Source: an uncultured Ignatzschineria sp.
Lineage (GTDB): Bacteria; Pseudomonadota; Gammaproteobacteria; Cardiobacteriales; Wohlfahrtiimonadaceae
NCBI GenBank assembly: GCA_945639195.1
Contig: CALZEE010000005.1
Location: 62,001-126,000, forward strand
Length of the DNA: 64,000 bases
Reading direction: 5' to 3'
The notes beneath the pieces are model-generated. The model saw only the letters and a program-made list of their open reading frames with translations. It did not search any database and had not been told where the DNA came from. Of the stretch, positions 48,030 through 56,422 are shown in pieces (the first letter of the stretch is position 1; every line of letters starts with the position of its first letter). The translations under genes and the position numbers were made by a program.

Positions 48030-48287
48030 AAAATTCTCTATTTATTACCACTAATATATTCAACTTCTTCCACTAGATATCTTACAACCTTAATCTCGTA
48101 AAATACCACCACCTAGAATAACGCTCATGCTTAACAGCCATATCACTATATATATCAAATACGTAGGTATTATATATATAGTGGTATGACTGCATATATA
48201 TAGAAAACGTTATTTCAATCATATCCTTATCTATAACAATATACAGATCTACTATACGTATCGCGATAAGATTTATCGACTAACAGT
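48030..48287. other. AT-rich intergenic region upstream of the LdtD-like gene
   Basis: This contains a strongly AT-alternating stretch around 48145-48205 (repeated TATATA blocks flanking TAGGTATTA) with partial inverted symmetry. No open frame is supported. It may be the LdtD-like gene's promoter region. Confidence 0.4.
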
Positions 48288-48315
48288 AAAAGAGAGTGAT
48301 GAATCACTCTCTTTT
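48288..48315 (-). terminator. Terminator of metA
   Basis: A perfect 13-bp inverted repeat AAAAGAGAGTGAT/ATCACTCTCTTTT with a two-base loop, 78 bp beyond the metA stop, with T-run on the minus strand. Confidence 0.85.
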
Positions 48316-48392
48316 AGGTCTTCATTCATTAAGATAATTTCAGATCACCCTAAATTATTTTAATGCCTATCTTATATCCTTTTAAGCTCTAA

Positions 48393-49316
48393 TTAATCTT
48401 GCTTCAAAGCGTGAAGATCATAAGGCGTTTCCTGATACACACAATAGTTCAGCCAGTTCGCAAAGAGCATATTTCCATGAGATCGCCATGTAACCATCGG
48501 CGCATTATCCGGGTTATTATCACGATAATAATTATAAGGAGGCGTAATATCTGCGCCCTTTTCTAGATCTCGTCGGTATTCGCGATCAAGTGTATCCGCA
48601 TCATATTCTCCATGCCCCATCACATAAACATGTCTTAAGTCTCGGTTTGCCACAATGTGCACACCTGCTTCTGGAGATTCTGCCAGAATCATGAGATCTG
48701 AATGCTTTAGAATATCCTCTCTTCTTACCTCAGTATGACGACTATGCGGCGCATTAAAGCAATCATCAAATCCGCGCATCAGCTTCTCATGCCCATGATG
48801 CACCTCATGAGAGAATACCCCAAAACGTTTTTCCGCTAAGTCATACTTAGGCACTCCATAACGATGATAGAGCCCTGCTTGTGCGCCCCAACAGATATAG
48901 AGCGTTGAGAAAACATTCTTATCTGCCCACTCCATAATCGTGGTGAGCTCATCCCAATATTGAACAGACTCAAAAGGAAGCGTCTCAACAGGCGCGCCTG
49001 TAATAATGAATCCATCAAAGTTCTCCTCTTTGATCTCATCAAATGTTCTATAAAATGCATCTAAATACGCTTTATCCGTATTCTTCGGCTGATAGCTCTC
49101 GGTTGCGATAAACACAGGATCAATCTGTAACGAGGTATTACCGAGCATTCTTAATAATTGCGTTTCTGTCACTTCTTTAAGCGGCATCAAATTTAAGATC
49201 GCAATTTTCAGTGGTCTAATATCTTGCGCTATCGCACGATCTTCGTCCATGACGAAGATATTTTCATTCTTTAATACCTGAAATGCAGGCAATGTACTGG
49301 GAATTTTAACTGGCAT
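48393..49316 (-). CDS. metA: Homoserine O-acetyltransferase, MetA family (acetyl-CoA type)
   Basis: MetA-family enzymes acylate the hydroxyl of homoserine. The catalytic cysteine lies in [19 protein letters not shown], and the later conserved His and Glu are in [11 protein letters not shown] and [13 protein letters not shown]. Residue 111 ([10 protein letters not shown]) is glutamate. In the characterised family Glu111 gives acetyl-CoA specificity, while Gly gives succinyl-CoA specificity as in E. coli. So this is predicted to make O-acetylhomoserine despite its MetA name. It lies 580 bp from metY, the matching O-acetylhomoserine sulfhydrylase. The length is 307 residues. Confidence 0.94.
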   Translation of the reverse strand: MPVKIPSTLPAFQVLKNENIFVMDEDRAIAQDIRPLKIAILNLMPLKEVTETQLLRMLGNTSLQIDPVFIATESYQPKNTDKAYLDAFYRTFDEIKEENFDGFIITGAPVETLPFESVQYWDELTTIMEWADKNVFSTLYICWGAQAGLYHRYGVPKYDLAEKRFGVFSHEVHHGHEKLMRGFDDCFNAPHSRHTEVRREDILKHSDLMILAESPEAGVHIVANRDLRHVYVMGHGEYDADTLDREYRRDLEKGADITPPYNYYRDNNPDNAPMVTWRSHGNMLFANWLNYCVYQETPYDLHALKQD

Positions 49317-49826
49317 AAATAAATATCCTATAACCTTATATCACCTAGCTAGCAGAAACTTCTTCTCTTTCCACTAAACCATAGGTATCTGTCTCGTTGT
49401 ATTGTTACTCTCGACCATCTCTGCTGATTAAAATCAGCGTGGCATATAATATTTCTGATGTTGAAAATAGGTTGCCGGCAATTGAACAAAGTATATAGAA
49501 GCCGCGATGACCGAGATGCCCTATATAATAAGAGCCCAACCTATTAATAGATCACCACCTTATAAATGCACACTTTATGCATGTATAACAATACCTTATT
49601 GACATAAATCCTTATTCATAAGGGATTCTCTTTATCGCAGTCATCATATTCATTAATATCGAGACTTATCTATATCTATAATGCTCGATTCAATATTGAA
49701 TAACTCATTAAGAGTAATCTATTAAAGCCATTGGCATTTATAACGACGAGAGCGGGACAAAGCAATCAACTATGATTACTTCAATTTTCTTCAGGTTCGT
49801 CATAATTACGCAAACCGATGAAAGAG
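49317..49826. other. Long intergenic region upstream of metA
   Basis: About 510 bp without a supported gene. It holds TGCCGGCA at 49473-49480 and an imperfect inverted repeat AATCCTTAT/TAAGGGATT near 49606-49626. I looked for MetJ boxes and SAM-riboswitch cores on the minus strand and saw none. Confidence 0.4.
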
Positions 49827-49857
49827 AAAAGAGCTGTTTAATGTCTAAACAGCTCTT
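49827..49857 (-). terminator. Terminator of metY
   Basis: A 12-bp stem AAGAGCTGTTTA/TAAACAGCTCTT with a five-base loop and T-rich tail on the minus strand, about 40 bp after the metY stop. Confidence 0.88.
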
Positions 49858-49896
49858 ATTATCCTATCTAATCAACATCAAATAATTGAGAGTGCT

Positions 49897-51183
49897 TTAT
49901 TGCTGGGATTTTTCGAGCGCTTGATCGATATCTTTAATCAAGTCATTCACATCCTCAAGCCCCACAGAAAGACGAATCAGCTCTGGCAATACACCTGCTT
50001 TCTTCAAGCCCTCTTCATCAAGCTGTGAATGCGTTGTCCCTGCAGGGTGAATCACAAGGCTCTTCGCATCTGCAACGTTCGCAAGTAGCGAGAAGATTTC
50101 CAAACTATCAATAAACTTGATGCTTGCATCTTTACCGCCCTTCACACCAAAGGTGAAGATCGCACCAACCCCTTTCGGGAAGTACTTCTGCGCACGCTCA
50201 TAGTATTCGCTTGATTCAAGCCCAGGATGCTTCACCCATGCCACTAACGGATGATTCTCTAAGTGCTTAGCGATTGTTAATGCAGATGCAGTCATACGCT
50301 CCACACGAAGACTCAAGGTTTCAAGACCAAGAAGAATCAAGAACGCATTGAAAGGACTGATACATGCGCCCGTATCACGAAGTAACTCAACACGCGCCTT
50401 TAAGATATAGGCTAACTCGCCTAAATCCGCATATTGCAAACCATGATACGCAGGATCTGGCTTATTAAAACCAGGATAACGCGGGTTATCTTTATAGTTA
50501 AAGTTCCCATTATCGACAATACCGCCACCGATGGATGTCCCGTGACCGCCGATATATTTCGTCAACGAATGCACAACAACGTTAATGCCGTAGCTTTTTA
50601 AGTTAATGAGATAAGGCGTTCCGAAGGTATTATCCACAATCGTGACGATTTTATGTTTTTGAGCAATTTCCACAAGTTTTTCAATATGCGGAATATTGAT
50701 ATCAGGATTTCCGATACTCTCGAAGAAGATCGCTTTTGTTTTCTCATTAATCGCCGCTTCTAAGCCTTCAAAATCTTCTGGCTCAATAAAGTGTACTTTG
50801 ATACCAAATTGCGATTGTAGACGATTATTGAAAAGCGTATAAGTTCCGCCGTAAATCGTGCTTAGCGTGATGATCTCATCACCCGGTGTTGCCACGTTTA
50901 ATACCGAATAGAGGATTGCCGCCATTCCCGAACTTGTTGCTAATGCTGCTACGCCACCTTCTAATGCCGCCACTCTTTTTTCAAGAACGTCGGTTGTAGG
51001 GTTCATAATACGCGTGTAGATATTCCCAGGCTTTGCAAGACTAAATAGGTCTGCTGCATGCTGAGAATCGTCGAAAACATAGCTTGAAGTTTGGTAAATT
51101 GGCACAGCTCTAGAACCAGTTTCATCAACTGTTTGGCCGGCATGAACTTGTAGAGTATCAAAACTCCAGTTTTGGGTAGTCAT
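49897..51183 (-). CDS. metY: O-acetylhomoserine aminocarboxypropyltransferase/sulfhydrylase
   Basis: MetY uses PLP to replace the acetyl group of O-acetylhomoserine with sulfide, giving homocysteine directly. The 428-residue sequence has the Cys/Met-metabolism PLP pattern: YTRIMNPTTDVLEKRVAALEGG, the SSGMAAILY loop, IVDNTFGTPYL, and the PLP lysine in VVHSLTKYIGGHGTSIGG. The long insertion DNGNFNYKDNPRYPGFNKPD is typical of MetY rather than MetB/MetZ. Together with the acetyl-type MetA it completes the direct sulfhydrylation route. Confidence 0.96.
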   Translation of the reverse strand: MTTQNWSFDTLQVHAGQTVDETGSRAVPIYQTSSYVFDDSQHAADLFSLAKPGNIYTRIMNPTTDVLEKRVAALEGGVAALATSSGMAAILYSVLNVATPGDEIITLSTIYGGTYTLFNNRLQSQFGIKVHFIEPEDFEGLEAAINEKTKAIFFESIGNPDINIPHIEKLVEIAQKHKIVTIVDNTFGTPYLINLKSYGINVVVHSLTKYIGGHGTSIGGGIVDNGNFNYKDNPRYPGFNKPDPAYHGLQYADLGELAYILKARVELLRDTGACISPFNAFLILLGLETLSLRVERMTASALTIAKHLENHPLVAWVKHPGLESSEYYERAQKYFPKGVGAIFTFGVKGGKDASIKFIDSLEIFSLLANVADAKSLVIHPAGTTHSQLDEEGLKKAGVLPELIRLSVGLEDVNDLIKDIDQALEKSQQ

Positions 51184-51634
51184 TAAAGAACTCCTAAATT
51201 TTATTGGTTTCCCACACAGAACGCATGGAAGAATTGGAAATCACGCTAAGCCCAAAAAATTAGAAACATAAACTTAGTCGCTTAAGGAATAGCTATATCG
51301 CACCCACAACGAGAAAGCAACAGCCACCGCAAATTATCCCGATTTCCGGCAATCTCAATGCCGGCATTATCTCGCGCTATCCTCGTGTTTTCACGTTATA
51401 AAACGGCATTTTTCTCTGCTCTTGAGTGAAGTGAGATATTTCCATAATTAAGAGAAAGATTTTCTCTCGTAAAAAGCGGTTTCTGGAGATTATTATAAAG
51501 TGACTGCTTCATCCATTTTCGATGAAAATTCAATAATCAATGACTCAAAAAGAAGAATAATTCGTCTAAACCACTTGATTTATCAATGATCTATTGCCAT
51601 CTTATAAAAAACCTCAACATAAAAAGGAGGCCCT
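51184..51634. other. Intergenic region upstream of metY
   Basis: No gene supported. It holds a CCGGCAAT half-site (51345) and an exact TGCCGGCA (51359-51366) 15 bases apart, and AT-rich promoter-like DNA. Confidence 0.4.
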
Positions 51635-51901
51635 ATGGCAAGTGGTTGGGCAAAAGATGGCGCAGAGCAAGAGCAGATCGACGCAACGGTTGATGATGCG
51701 ATTGCAAGAATTAAAAGCCAAATCAAACAAGGAGAAAGTGCAACGCACTGCGAAGAGTGCGATGCCGCTATTCCCGAAGCAAGAAGAGTCGCCGTTCCCG
51801 GCGTTTCACTCTGCATCGACTGCCAAGAAGCCTTCGACAAAGAACAAACTGCATTTAGTGGTTACAACCGCCGAGGTAGTAAAGATAGCCAATTACGTTA
51901 A
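51635..51901 (+). CDS. DksA/TraR family C4-type zinc finger protein (YbiI-like)
   Basis: The 88-residue product has a short helical N-terminus (MASGWAKDGAEQEQIDATVDDAIARIKS) and a C4 zinc finger ATHCEECDAAIPEARRVAVPGVSLCIDCQ. It lacks the long coiled coil of DksA. Members such as E. coli YbiI or phage/plasmid TraR may bind RNA polymerase, but for YbiI-type proteins no role is established. A perfect AAAGGAGG precedes the ATG. It stands alone, divergent from metY. Confidence 0.9.
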   Translation: MASGWAKDGAEQEQIDATVDDAIARIKSQIKQGESATHCEECDAAIPEARRVAVPGVSLCIDCQEAFDKEQTAFSGYNRRGSKDSQLR

Positions 51902-52091
51902 GCTTTTGCGCTTGAATTCGCATCAAACTCACTTGCAAGATGCCGGATAGAACGATTCCACTGCTTCTCGTAGTTCATTTCCGGCATTCAAATGCCTTGC
52001 AGCTACGATAAAGGTTCGTCCTACTCGCTGGCGTGCGATCTCCTTAAAAAGGTAAGCATTCGCCCCAGCTTTGAGACAGATTTAAATCGCC

Positions 52092-53429
52092 CTACGAGCT
52101 ATACACATCTTTGCCGGCAATATAGGTTGCGGCAATGGCACGATCATCTCCGAGTGTCATTTGGATAAAGAGGGTTTCTTCTAAACTATCGGCATAACGC
52201 ATACGATATTCGATAATCGGTGTTGATTCTAAGCTAAGTACCACAAGATCCGCTTCCATGCCGACTTCGATTGATCCGATCTTGTCTTCAAGCGAGAGCG
52301 ATTCTGCGGTTCCGCGAGTTGCTAAGTAGAATGTATGGAGCGCTGAATAAGGCACGCCATTGAGCTGCGCGGCTTTATACGCTTCATTCATCGTTTGTAA
52401 AATCGAGAAACTTGTTCCTGCGCCAAGATCTGTTCCTAATCCTACTTTAATTGGTCTTGTAACCGCTTTCGCGTGATGTACATTAAACGCGCCAGAGCCT
52501 AAGAAGAAGTTTGATGTTGGGCAATGTGCTACCGACGCCCCGCGCTCGCTTAACACATGAAACTCCCGATCAGTTAAATGCACACCATGACCATAAATTG
52601 CACGATCACGAAGCAAACCATATTGATCATAAACATCTGTGTAATCCACCGCTTCTGGGAAAAGCGCTTTCACCCATTCGATCTCTTGTAGATTCTCTGA
52701 AACGTGTGATTGAATCAATGTATCTTGATACTCTTTCGCTAATGCCCCGATCATTTCAAGTTGCTCGTGCGTTGAAGTCGGTGCAAATCTTGGCGTAATC
52801 ACATATTCTGCACGTCCTCTTTTGTGCCATTTTTCGATCAATGCTTTCGATTCATCATAGGCTTTTTGCGGTGTATCTAAAAGTGCTTCTGGTGCATGGC
52901 GATCCATACAGACTTTTCCCGCCATAATACGCATATTATATTTTTCAGCTTCTTCAAAAATTGCATCCACTGATTCAGGGAAAACGGTACAAAATACCGT
53001 TGATGCCGTTACGCCATTACGGCGCTGTTCACGAAGAAAGATCTCTGCTACTTCATCTGCATGAGAGCGCTCTTTAAAGTTTTGCTCCGCAATAAAGGTA
53101 TAGTTATTCAGCCAATCGATCAGTTGCTCACCATAAGAGGCGATGATTTCGGTTTGCGGATAATGCACATGGCTATCAATAAATCCCGGCATTATCAAAT
53201 GTTTGTTGTTATAACGCTTGACCGTAATCCCTTGTAAGGTAGGTAGTAGCTCATCCGCACTACCTACGTTAATGATTTTGCCATCTTGCATCACAATAAT
53301 GGCATCCGTCTCATAATGCAGACATTCTGCCATCGGATGGAAAAAGGGATCTTTTTTAAAACTCAACATCGCCCCACGAATCGCAGTAATCGGCATAGTT
53401 GAACTCTTTGATGGCGTAATAACTCTCAT
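52092..53429 (-). CDS. guaD: Guanine deaminase
   Basis: GuaD hydrolyses guanine to xanthine and ammonia. This amidohydrolase-fold enzyme has the metal-binding PGFIDSHVHYPQTEIIASYGEQLIDWL (HxH), IQSHVSENLQEI, GHGVHLTDREF and VGLGTDLGAGTSFSILQTMNEAY (Asp). The frame allows starts at 53429 (MRVITPSKSS, GAGAG upstream) or 53396 (MPITAIRGAM, AAGAG upstream). I take the former, giving 445 residues (E. coli 439). A further TTG upstream is unlikely. It is divergent from a MarR regulator that might control it. The ammonia released would help an ammonia-dependent GuaA, but that is speculation. Confidence 0.95.
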   Translation of the reverse strand: MRVITPSKSSTMPITAIRGAMLSFKKDPFFHPMAECLHYETDAIIVMQDGKIINVGSADELLPTLQGITVKRYNNKHLIMPGFIDSHVHYPQTEIIASYGEQLIDWLNNYTFIAEQNFKERSHADEVAEIFLREQRRNGVTASTVFCTVFPESVDAIFEEAEKYNMRIMAGKVCMDRHAPEALLDTPQKAYDESKALIEKWHKRGRAEYVITPRFAPTSTHEQLEMIGALAKEYQDTLIQSHVSENLQEIEWVKALFPEAVDYTDVYDQYGLLRDRAIYGHGVHLTDREFHVLSERGASVAHCPTSNFFLGSGAFNVHHAKAVTRPIKVGLGTDLGAGTSFSILQTMNEAYKAAQLNGVPYSALHTFYLATRGTAESLSLEDKIGSIEVGMEADLVVLSLESTPIIEYRMRYADSLEETLFIQMTLGDDRAIAATYIAGKDVYSS

Positions 53430-53723
53430 GATGACTCTCAATCTTATAAAAATAGGGAATATGGTATAGCGATAGCGTGTTTTATAGCAGGCGTTGTGTT
53501 ACTGAATCTTACGCTTATTCAAAATTATCAATATCCTAATCCCGAATAGCTTGCTAAATACACTTTGTAAAAGTATCTTTAGGTAAAGATACTTTTCGTA
53601 AAGATACCATAATCTCGCTGATCTGTAAAAATATTGAATATTCTGTTAAAACTCAGTAGAGTCGCTAGTGCTAGATTGATCATTGCCCTTCTCACACTTA
53701 CGCTAAAAGACTGATTTCTATTT

Positions 53724-54302
53724 ATGCCAAAATCCAATACTGACGCAACAGCGATCGAAAAAACCACGACGATTCACGCTCCCAAAGTTCAGCTCCCTAC
53801 AACACCTGATCTAATTGCCGGCATTGTAGATCAATGGAAAGAGACTGCTGTCGAACCTCTGCCCTCGTTAATGGGAACGGAAATTATTGGTCGGATTGTG
53901 CGGATGAATTCTTTAGTGAGCCGTAAGATTGATGAGAATCTGGCAACGTTTCAACTCAATGTGGGGGAGTTCGATCTGCTTGCGGTACTACTGCGAGAGC
54001 CGACACATGCGCTAACGCCGAGCGAGATTCAATCATTAATCCTCATCTCTTCTGGTGGGCTTTCTAACCGCATGACGCGCTTGGAATCTCGCGGTCTTAT
54101 CGAGCGCTTACCGGATCCGCGGGATCGTCGAGGTGTGATTGTCTCTCTAACGCCGAGTGGAAAGTCTCTCATTGAAACTGTAGCACCAACGCATTTAGCG
54201 ATTGAGAATGCGTCAATCGAGATGCTCTCATTTGATGAGCAGTTGCTCCTCAAAAATCTGCTCAAAAAAATACTCCTCAGCGCCGAAGCATCAGAGGAGT
54301 AG
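53724..54302 (+). CDS. MarR family transcriptional regulator
   Basis: The 192-residue protein carries a MarR-type winged helix-turn-helix. Helix-turn-helix: THALTPSEIQSLILISSGGLSNRMTRLESRGLIERL. Wing: PDPRDRRGVIVSLTPSGKSLI. A low-complexity N-terminal tail of about 40 residues precedes it. Dimerisation helices flank the DNA-binding domain. MarR proteins usually sense small aromatic ligands; here the divergent gene 294 bp away is guaD, making purines or their analogues a candidate signal by context only. Confidence 0.9.
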   Translation: MPKSNTDATAIEKTTTIHAPKVQLPTTPDLIAGIVDQWKETAVEPLPSLMGTEIIGRIVRMNSLVSRKIDENLATFQLNVGEFDLLAVLLREPTHALTPSEIQSLILISSGGLSNRMTRLESRGLIERLPDPRDRRGVIVSLTPSGKSLIETVAPTHLAIENASIEMLSFDEQLLLKNLLKKILLSAEASEE

Positions 54303-54324
54303 TTAATCTAAAAAGGGATCTGCC

Positions 54325-54488
54325 CTTTGTGCCGTCAGGCAATCTTATTTGGAGTTCAGCCATTGTATCGGCACTTTTGAGTTTTTCTAATCTCAACAGC
54401 ACCCTGTTTCGTTCAGAGCAACCGCATCGCCGGAGCAATGATCCCGAAGTACATCGTCTGCATGCCGGCAAGTTGAGCGTTCGCTCAT
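54325..54488. repeat. Repeat copy A
   Basis: It starts CTTTGTGCCGTCA, contains ATTGTATCGGCACTTTTGAG and CGCCGGAGCAATGATCCC, and ends at a TGCCGGCA palindrome (54463-54470) followed by GAGCGTTC. GTGCCG and CGGCAC inside the copy can pair to a stem. Confidence 0.9.
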
Positions 54489-54546
54489 TTTTGAATGAAT
54501 CAAAATAGTTCTAGGGAATCTCTGTCTAAACATTTAGACAACGTGC

Positions 54547-54710
54547 CTTTGTGCCGTCACGCAATCTTATTTGAAGCTCAGCCATTGTATCGGCACTTTT
54601 GAGTCTTTCTAACCTCAGCAACATTCTATTTCGTTCAAGGCAACCACATCGCCGGAGCAATGATCCCGAAGCATAACGACTGCATGCCGGCAAGTCGGGC
54701 ATTTTCACTC
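54547..54710. repeat. Repeat copy B
   Basis: Same element as copy A with scattered substitutions. The GTGCCG/CGGCAC pair is kept, and the terminal TGCCGGCA is at 54685-54692. Confidence 0.9.
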
Positions 54711-54746
54711 GTTACCAACATGCTGTTTCGTTTAAGGCAAGCCTAC

Positions 54747-54911
54747 CTTTTGTGCCGTCATGCAATCTTATTTGAAGCTCAGCCATTGTATCGGCACTTT
54801 TGAGTTTTTCTAACCTCAACAGCATTCTGTTTCGTTTAAGGTAACCGCATCGCCGGAGCAATGATCCCGAAGCAAAGCGTCTACGTGCCGGCAAATGGAG
54901 CGTTCTCTCAT
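54747..54911. repeat. Repeat copy C
   Basis: Same element; nearest to B. GTGCCG/CGGCAC is kept, and the terminal TGCCGGCA is at 54886-54893. It is preceded at 54719-54740 by a partial fourth copy (ATGCTGTTTCGTTTAAGGC). Confidence 0.9.
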
Positions 54912-54946
54912 GTTTAATTGGGAAATGGTTAACCTAACATTTAAGA

Positions 54947-55438
54947 TTAATACATTAAGTGGATAATCTTGTGCGGATTCTCTGCTAAGAGATCGCCTGG
55001 CTCTGGCGCCGTTTCGTCGAACATCGACATTCCTAACGCTTCAAAGAACTGTAGAGCACCCGCATTTTCCTCGAAAATATCGGCATATTCTGCGCCAAAC
55101 TTCGTGCGGGCGAAGGCCATTAATTTACGGCCAATTCCGCGGCGCCATAATGCCGGCTCGACAGCGATGCGCTCTACCGCATCTTCTTCAATCGCGATCA
55201 CGCCCATTAAATTGCCGGAAGCATCATAAGCGCCATAGCATTCACTCACCGTTTCGAGAAATGCCAACGTCTCCGCTTCGCTTGATGGATAGAGATTTTT
55301 GCCGGCATTTTGATTCGCCTTCTCTAAACTCTGCTGAACAAGCGCTGCCGCAACACTTTTCTCTGCTTCAAGAATGGGTTTGATAGAAAAAGAAAACGCT
55401 TCAGAAGAAGCGTTTTGGGTTGAATCTGTATTAGACAT
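54947..55438 (-). CDS. GNAT family N-acetyltransferase
   Basis: The 163-residue protein has the GNAT acetyl-CoA pyrophosphate-binding loop in PALWRRGIGRKLMAFAR (R/Q-x-x-G-x-G/A) and the preceding beta strand DAVERIAVEP. The acceptor substrate is unknown. It begins with a short low-complexity tail (MSNTDSTQNASSEAF) and ends DLLAENPHKIIHLMY. The repeat block lies immediately downstream of its stop. Confidence 0.88.
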   Translation of the reverse strand: MSNTDSTQNASSEAFSFSIKPILEAEKSVAAALVQQSLEKANQNAGKNLYPSSEAETLAFLETVSECYGAYDASGNLMGVIAIEEDAVERIAVEPALWRRGIGRKLMAFARTKFGAEYADIFEENAGALQFFEALGMSMFDETAPEPGDLLAENPHKIIHLMY

Positions 55439-55591
55439 TCATTAAACCTTTTTAATTGGATTGCCCGTTTCTGCATAATGCAGTCGGGCAATGGGTCGTT
55501 AGAAATTGATTTATTAGCCGGTGATTATAAGCGAGAAATAAAAAATATAAACCTCTCTATTTCATCGCCTATCTGCCAAGCACTTCAATCA

Positions 55592-56131
55592 CTAATTTGG
55601 CATTTCAATGCGCCCCGGCTTATGCGTTTCATCATACTTTTTCGCCACTTTTGAGAATTTCCCAGTGATGAGAGCACAGATATATGCATAAACCCCGCCC
55701 AACAATCCACCAATCGGCGCGACAACTAATACTCTATGTGAGAAAGCGTCAAAGCCAAGCATGTTCGCGATTGGCTCATTAATCATTAAGATAAAACCAA
55801 TAAGGATCAATAAATAGAAGAATGTGAGGATAAATCCGCGCTTTGCAGCAATCGACCGGAAGGTTCTATCAAGTGGCATCTTCGCAAAAGCACTCATCCA
55901 AAAGCCGAGTAATAGCCCAAGCGGCAAGATTGCAGACAATGTAATAATCGCAAACGGAACAATGCGGCTTAGTTGCAACGCATCTTGAATACGATCTGCC
56001 ACCATAATATTGAGCACTGAATAGCCAATGACAAAACTCATAAAGGCTAAAAGTCCAAAGACATAGAAAAAGGTCAGAATAATTCTGCCACGTTGATTGT
56101 CCTGATAAATTTGATCACTCTGTGTTGTCAT
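55592..56131 (-). CDS. Four-helix membrane protein with internal duplication, function unknown
   Basis: The 179-residue product has four hydrophobic segments. The first unit opens RGRIILTFFYVFGLLAFMSF (about residue 14) and the second KRGFILTFFYLLILIGFILM (about residue 91), so the protein looks like a tandem duplication of a two-helix unit, each followed by a glycine-rich second helix and a basic exit. The C-terminus is hydrophilic (KFSKVAKKYDETHKPGRIEMPN). I recognise no named family. It is transcribed alone, divergent from sbcDC. Confidence 0.75.
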   Translation of the reverse strand: MTTQSDQIYQDNQRGRIILTFFYVFGLLAFMSFVIGYSVLNIMVADRIQDALQLSRIVPFAIITLSAILPLGLLLGFWMSAFAKMPLDRTFRSIAAKRGFILTFFYLLILIGFILMINEPIANMLGFDAFSHRVLVVAPIGGLLGGVYAYICALITGKFSKVAKKYDETHKPGRIEMPN

Positions 56132-56422
56132 AATAATGTCCTTTCCTGTAATGATATTGCTAAATCCCTTAAGTCATACTTTAAAGCGGAATATATGCGA
56201 ATAAAGACTGATATTTCTCTACCGTACACAATATTTAATAACCTTTATTTTAACATATTGACGAATTTATAAGCAGTTTATCTAATACCAATATCTGCAC
56301 ATAACACTTTCATAATGAACGATTATGTCTATATCCCTCAATTTCCCTAAAAGATCGTGCCTGTCTTGCTATGATTCGGTAACATAGATCCTTGGTGTTT
56401 ACGGGATAAAAGGACAATTGAG
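56132..56422. other. Divergent promoter region upstream of sbcD
   Basis: About 290 bp of AT-rich sequence with no supported gene. The sbcD ribosome binding site region reads AAAAGGACAATTGAG just before the ATG at 56423. Confidence 0.45.

Larger units (their letters stand above)
54303..54946. repeat. Intergenic block with three copies of a ~164-bp element
   Basis: The 644-bp gap between the MarR gene and the GNAT gene consists mostly of three diverged direct repeats plus a 20-base fragment of a fourth near 54720-54740. Individual copies are listed separately. Copies are about 80-88% alike by eye and are 222 and 200 bp apart (start to start). Confidence 0.9.

Noticed and set aside
48145-48205. 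Alternating TATATA stretch as a possible attachment site or origin
   Set aside because: No direct repeats, integrase or DnaA boxes accompany it; it is probably AT-rich promoter DNA.
49317-49826. SAM riboswitch or MetJ operator upstream of metA
   Set aside because: I found no riboswitch core or tandem MetJ boxes; the region is simply long and AT-rich.
54277-54894. Three 60-64-residue minus-strand frames in the triple repeat as genes
   Set aside because: Two start at TTG within the palindrome and the third at a shifted ATG. No consistent ribosome binding site is present, so I list the DNA repeat rather than coding genes.
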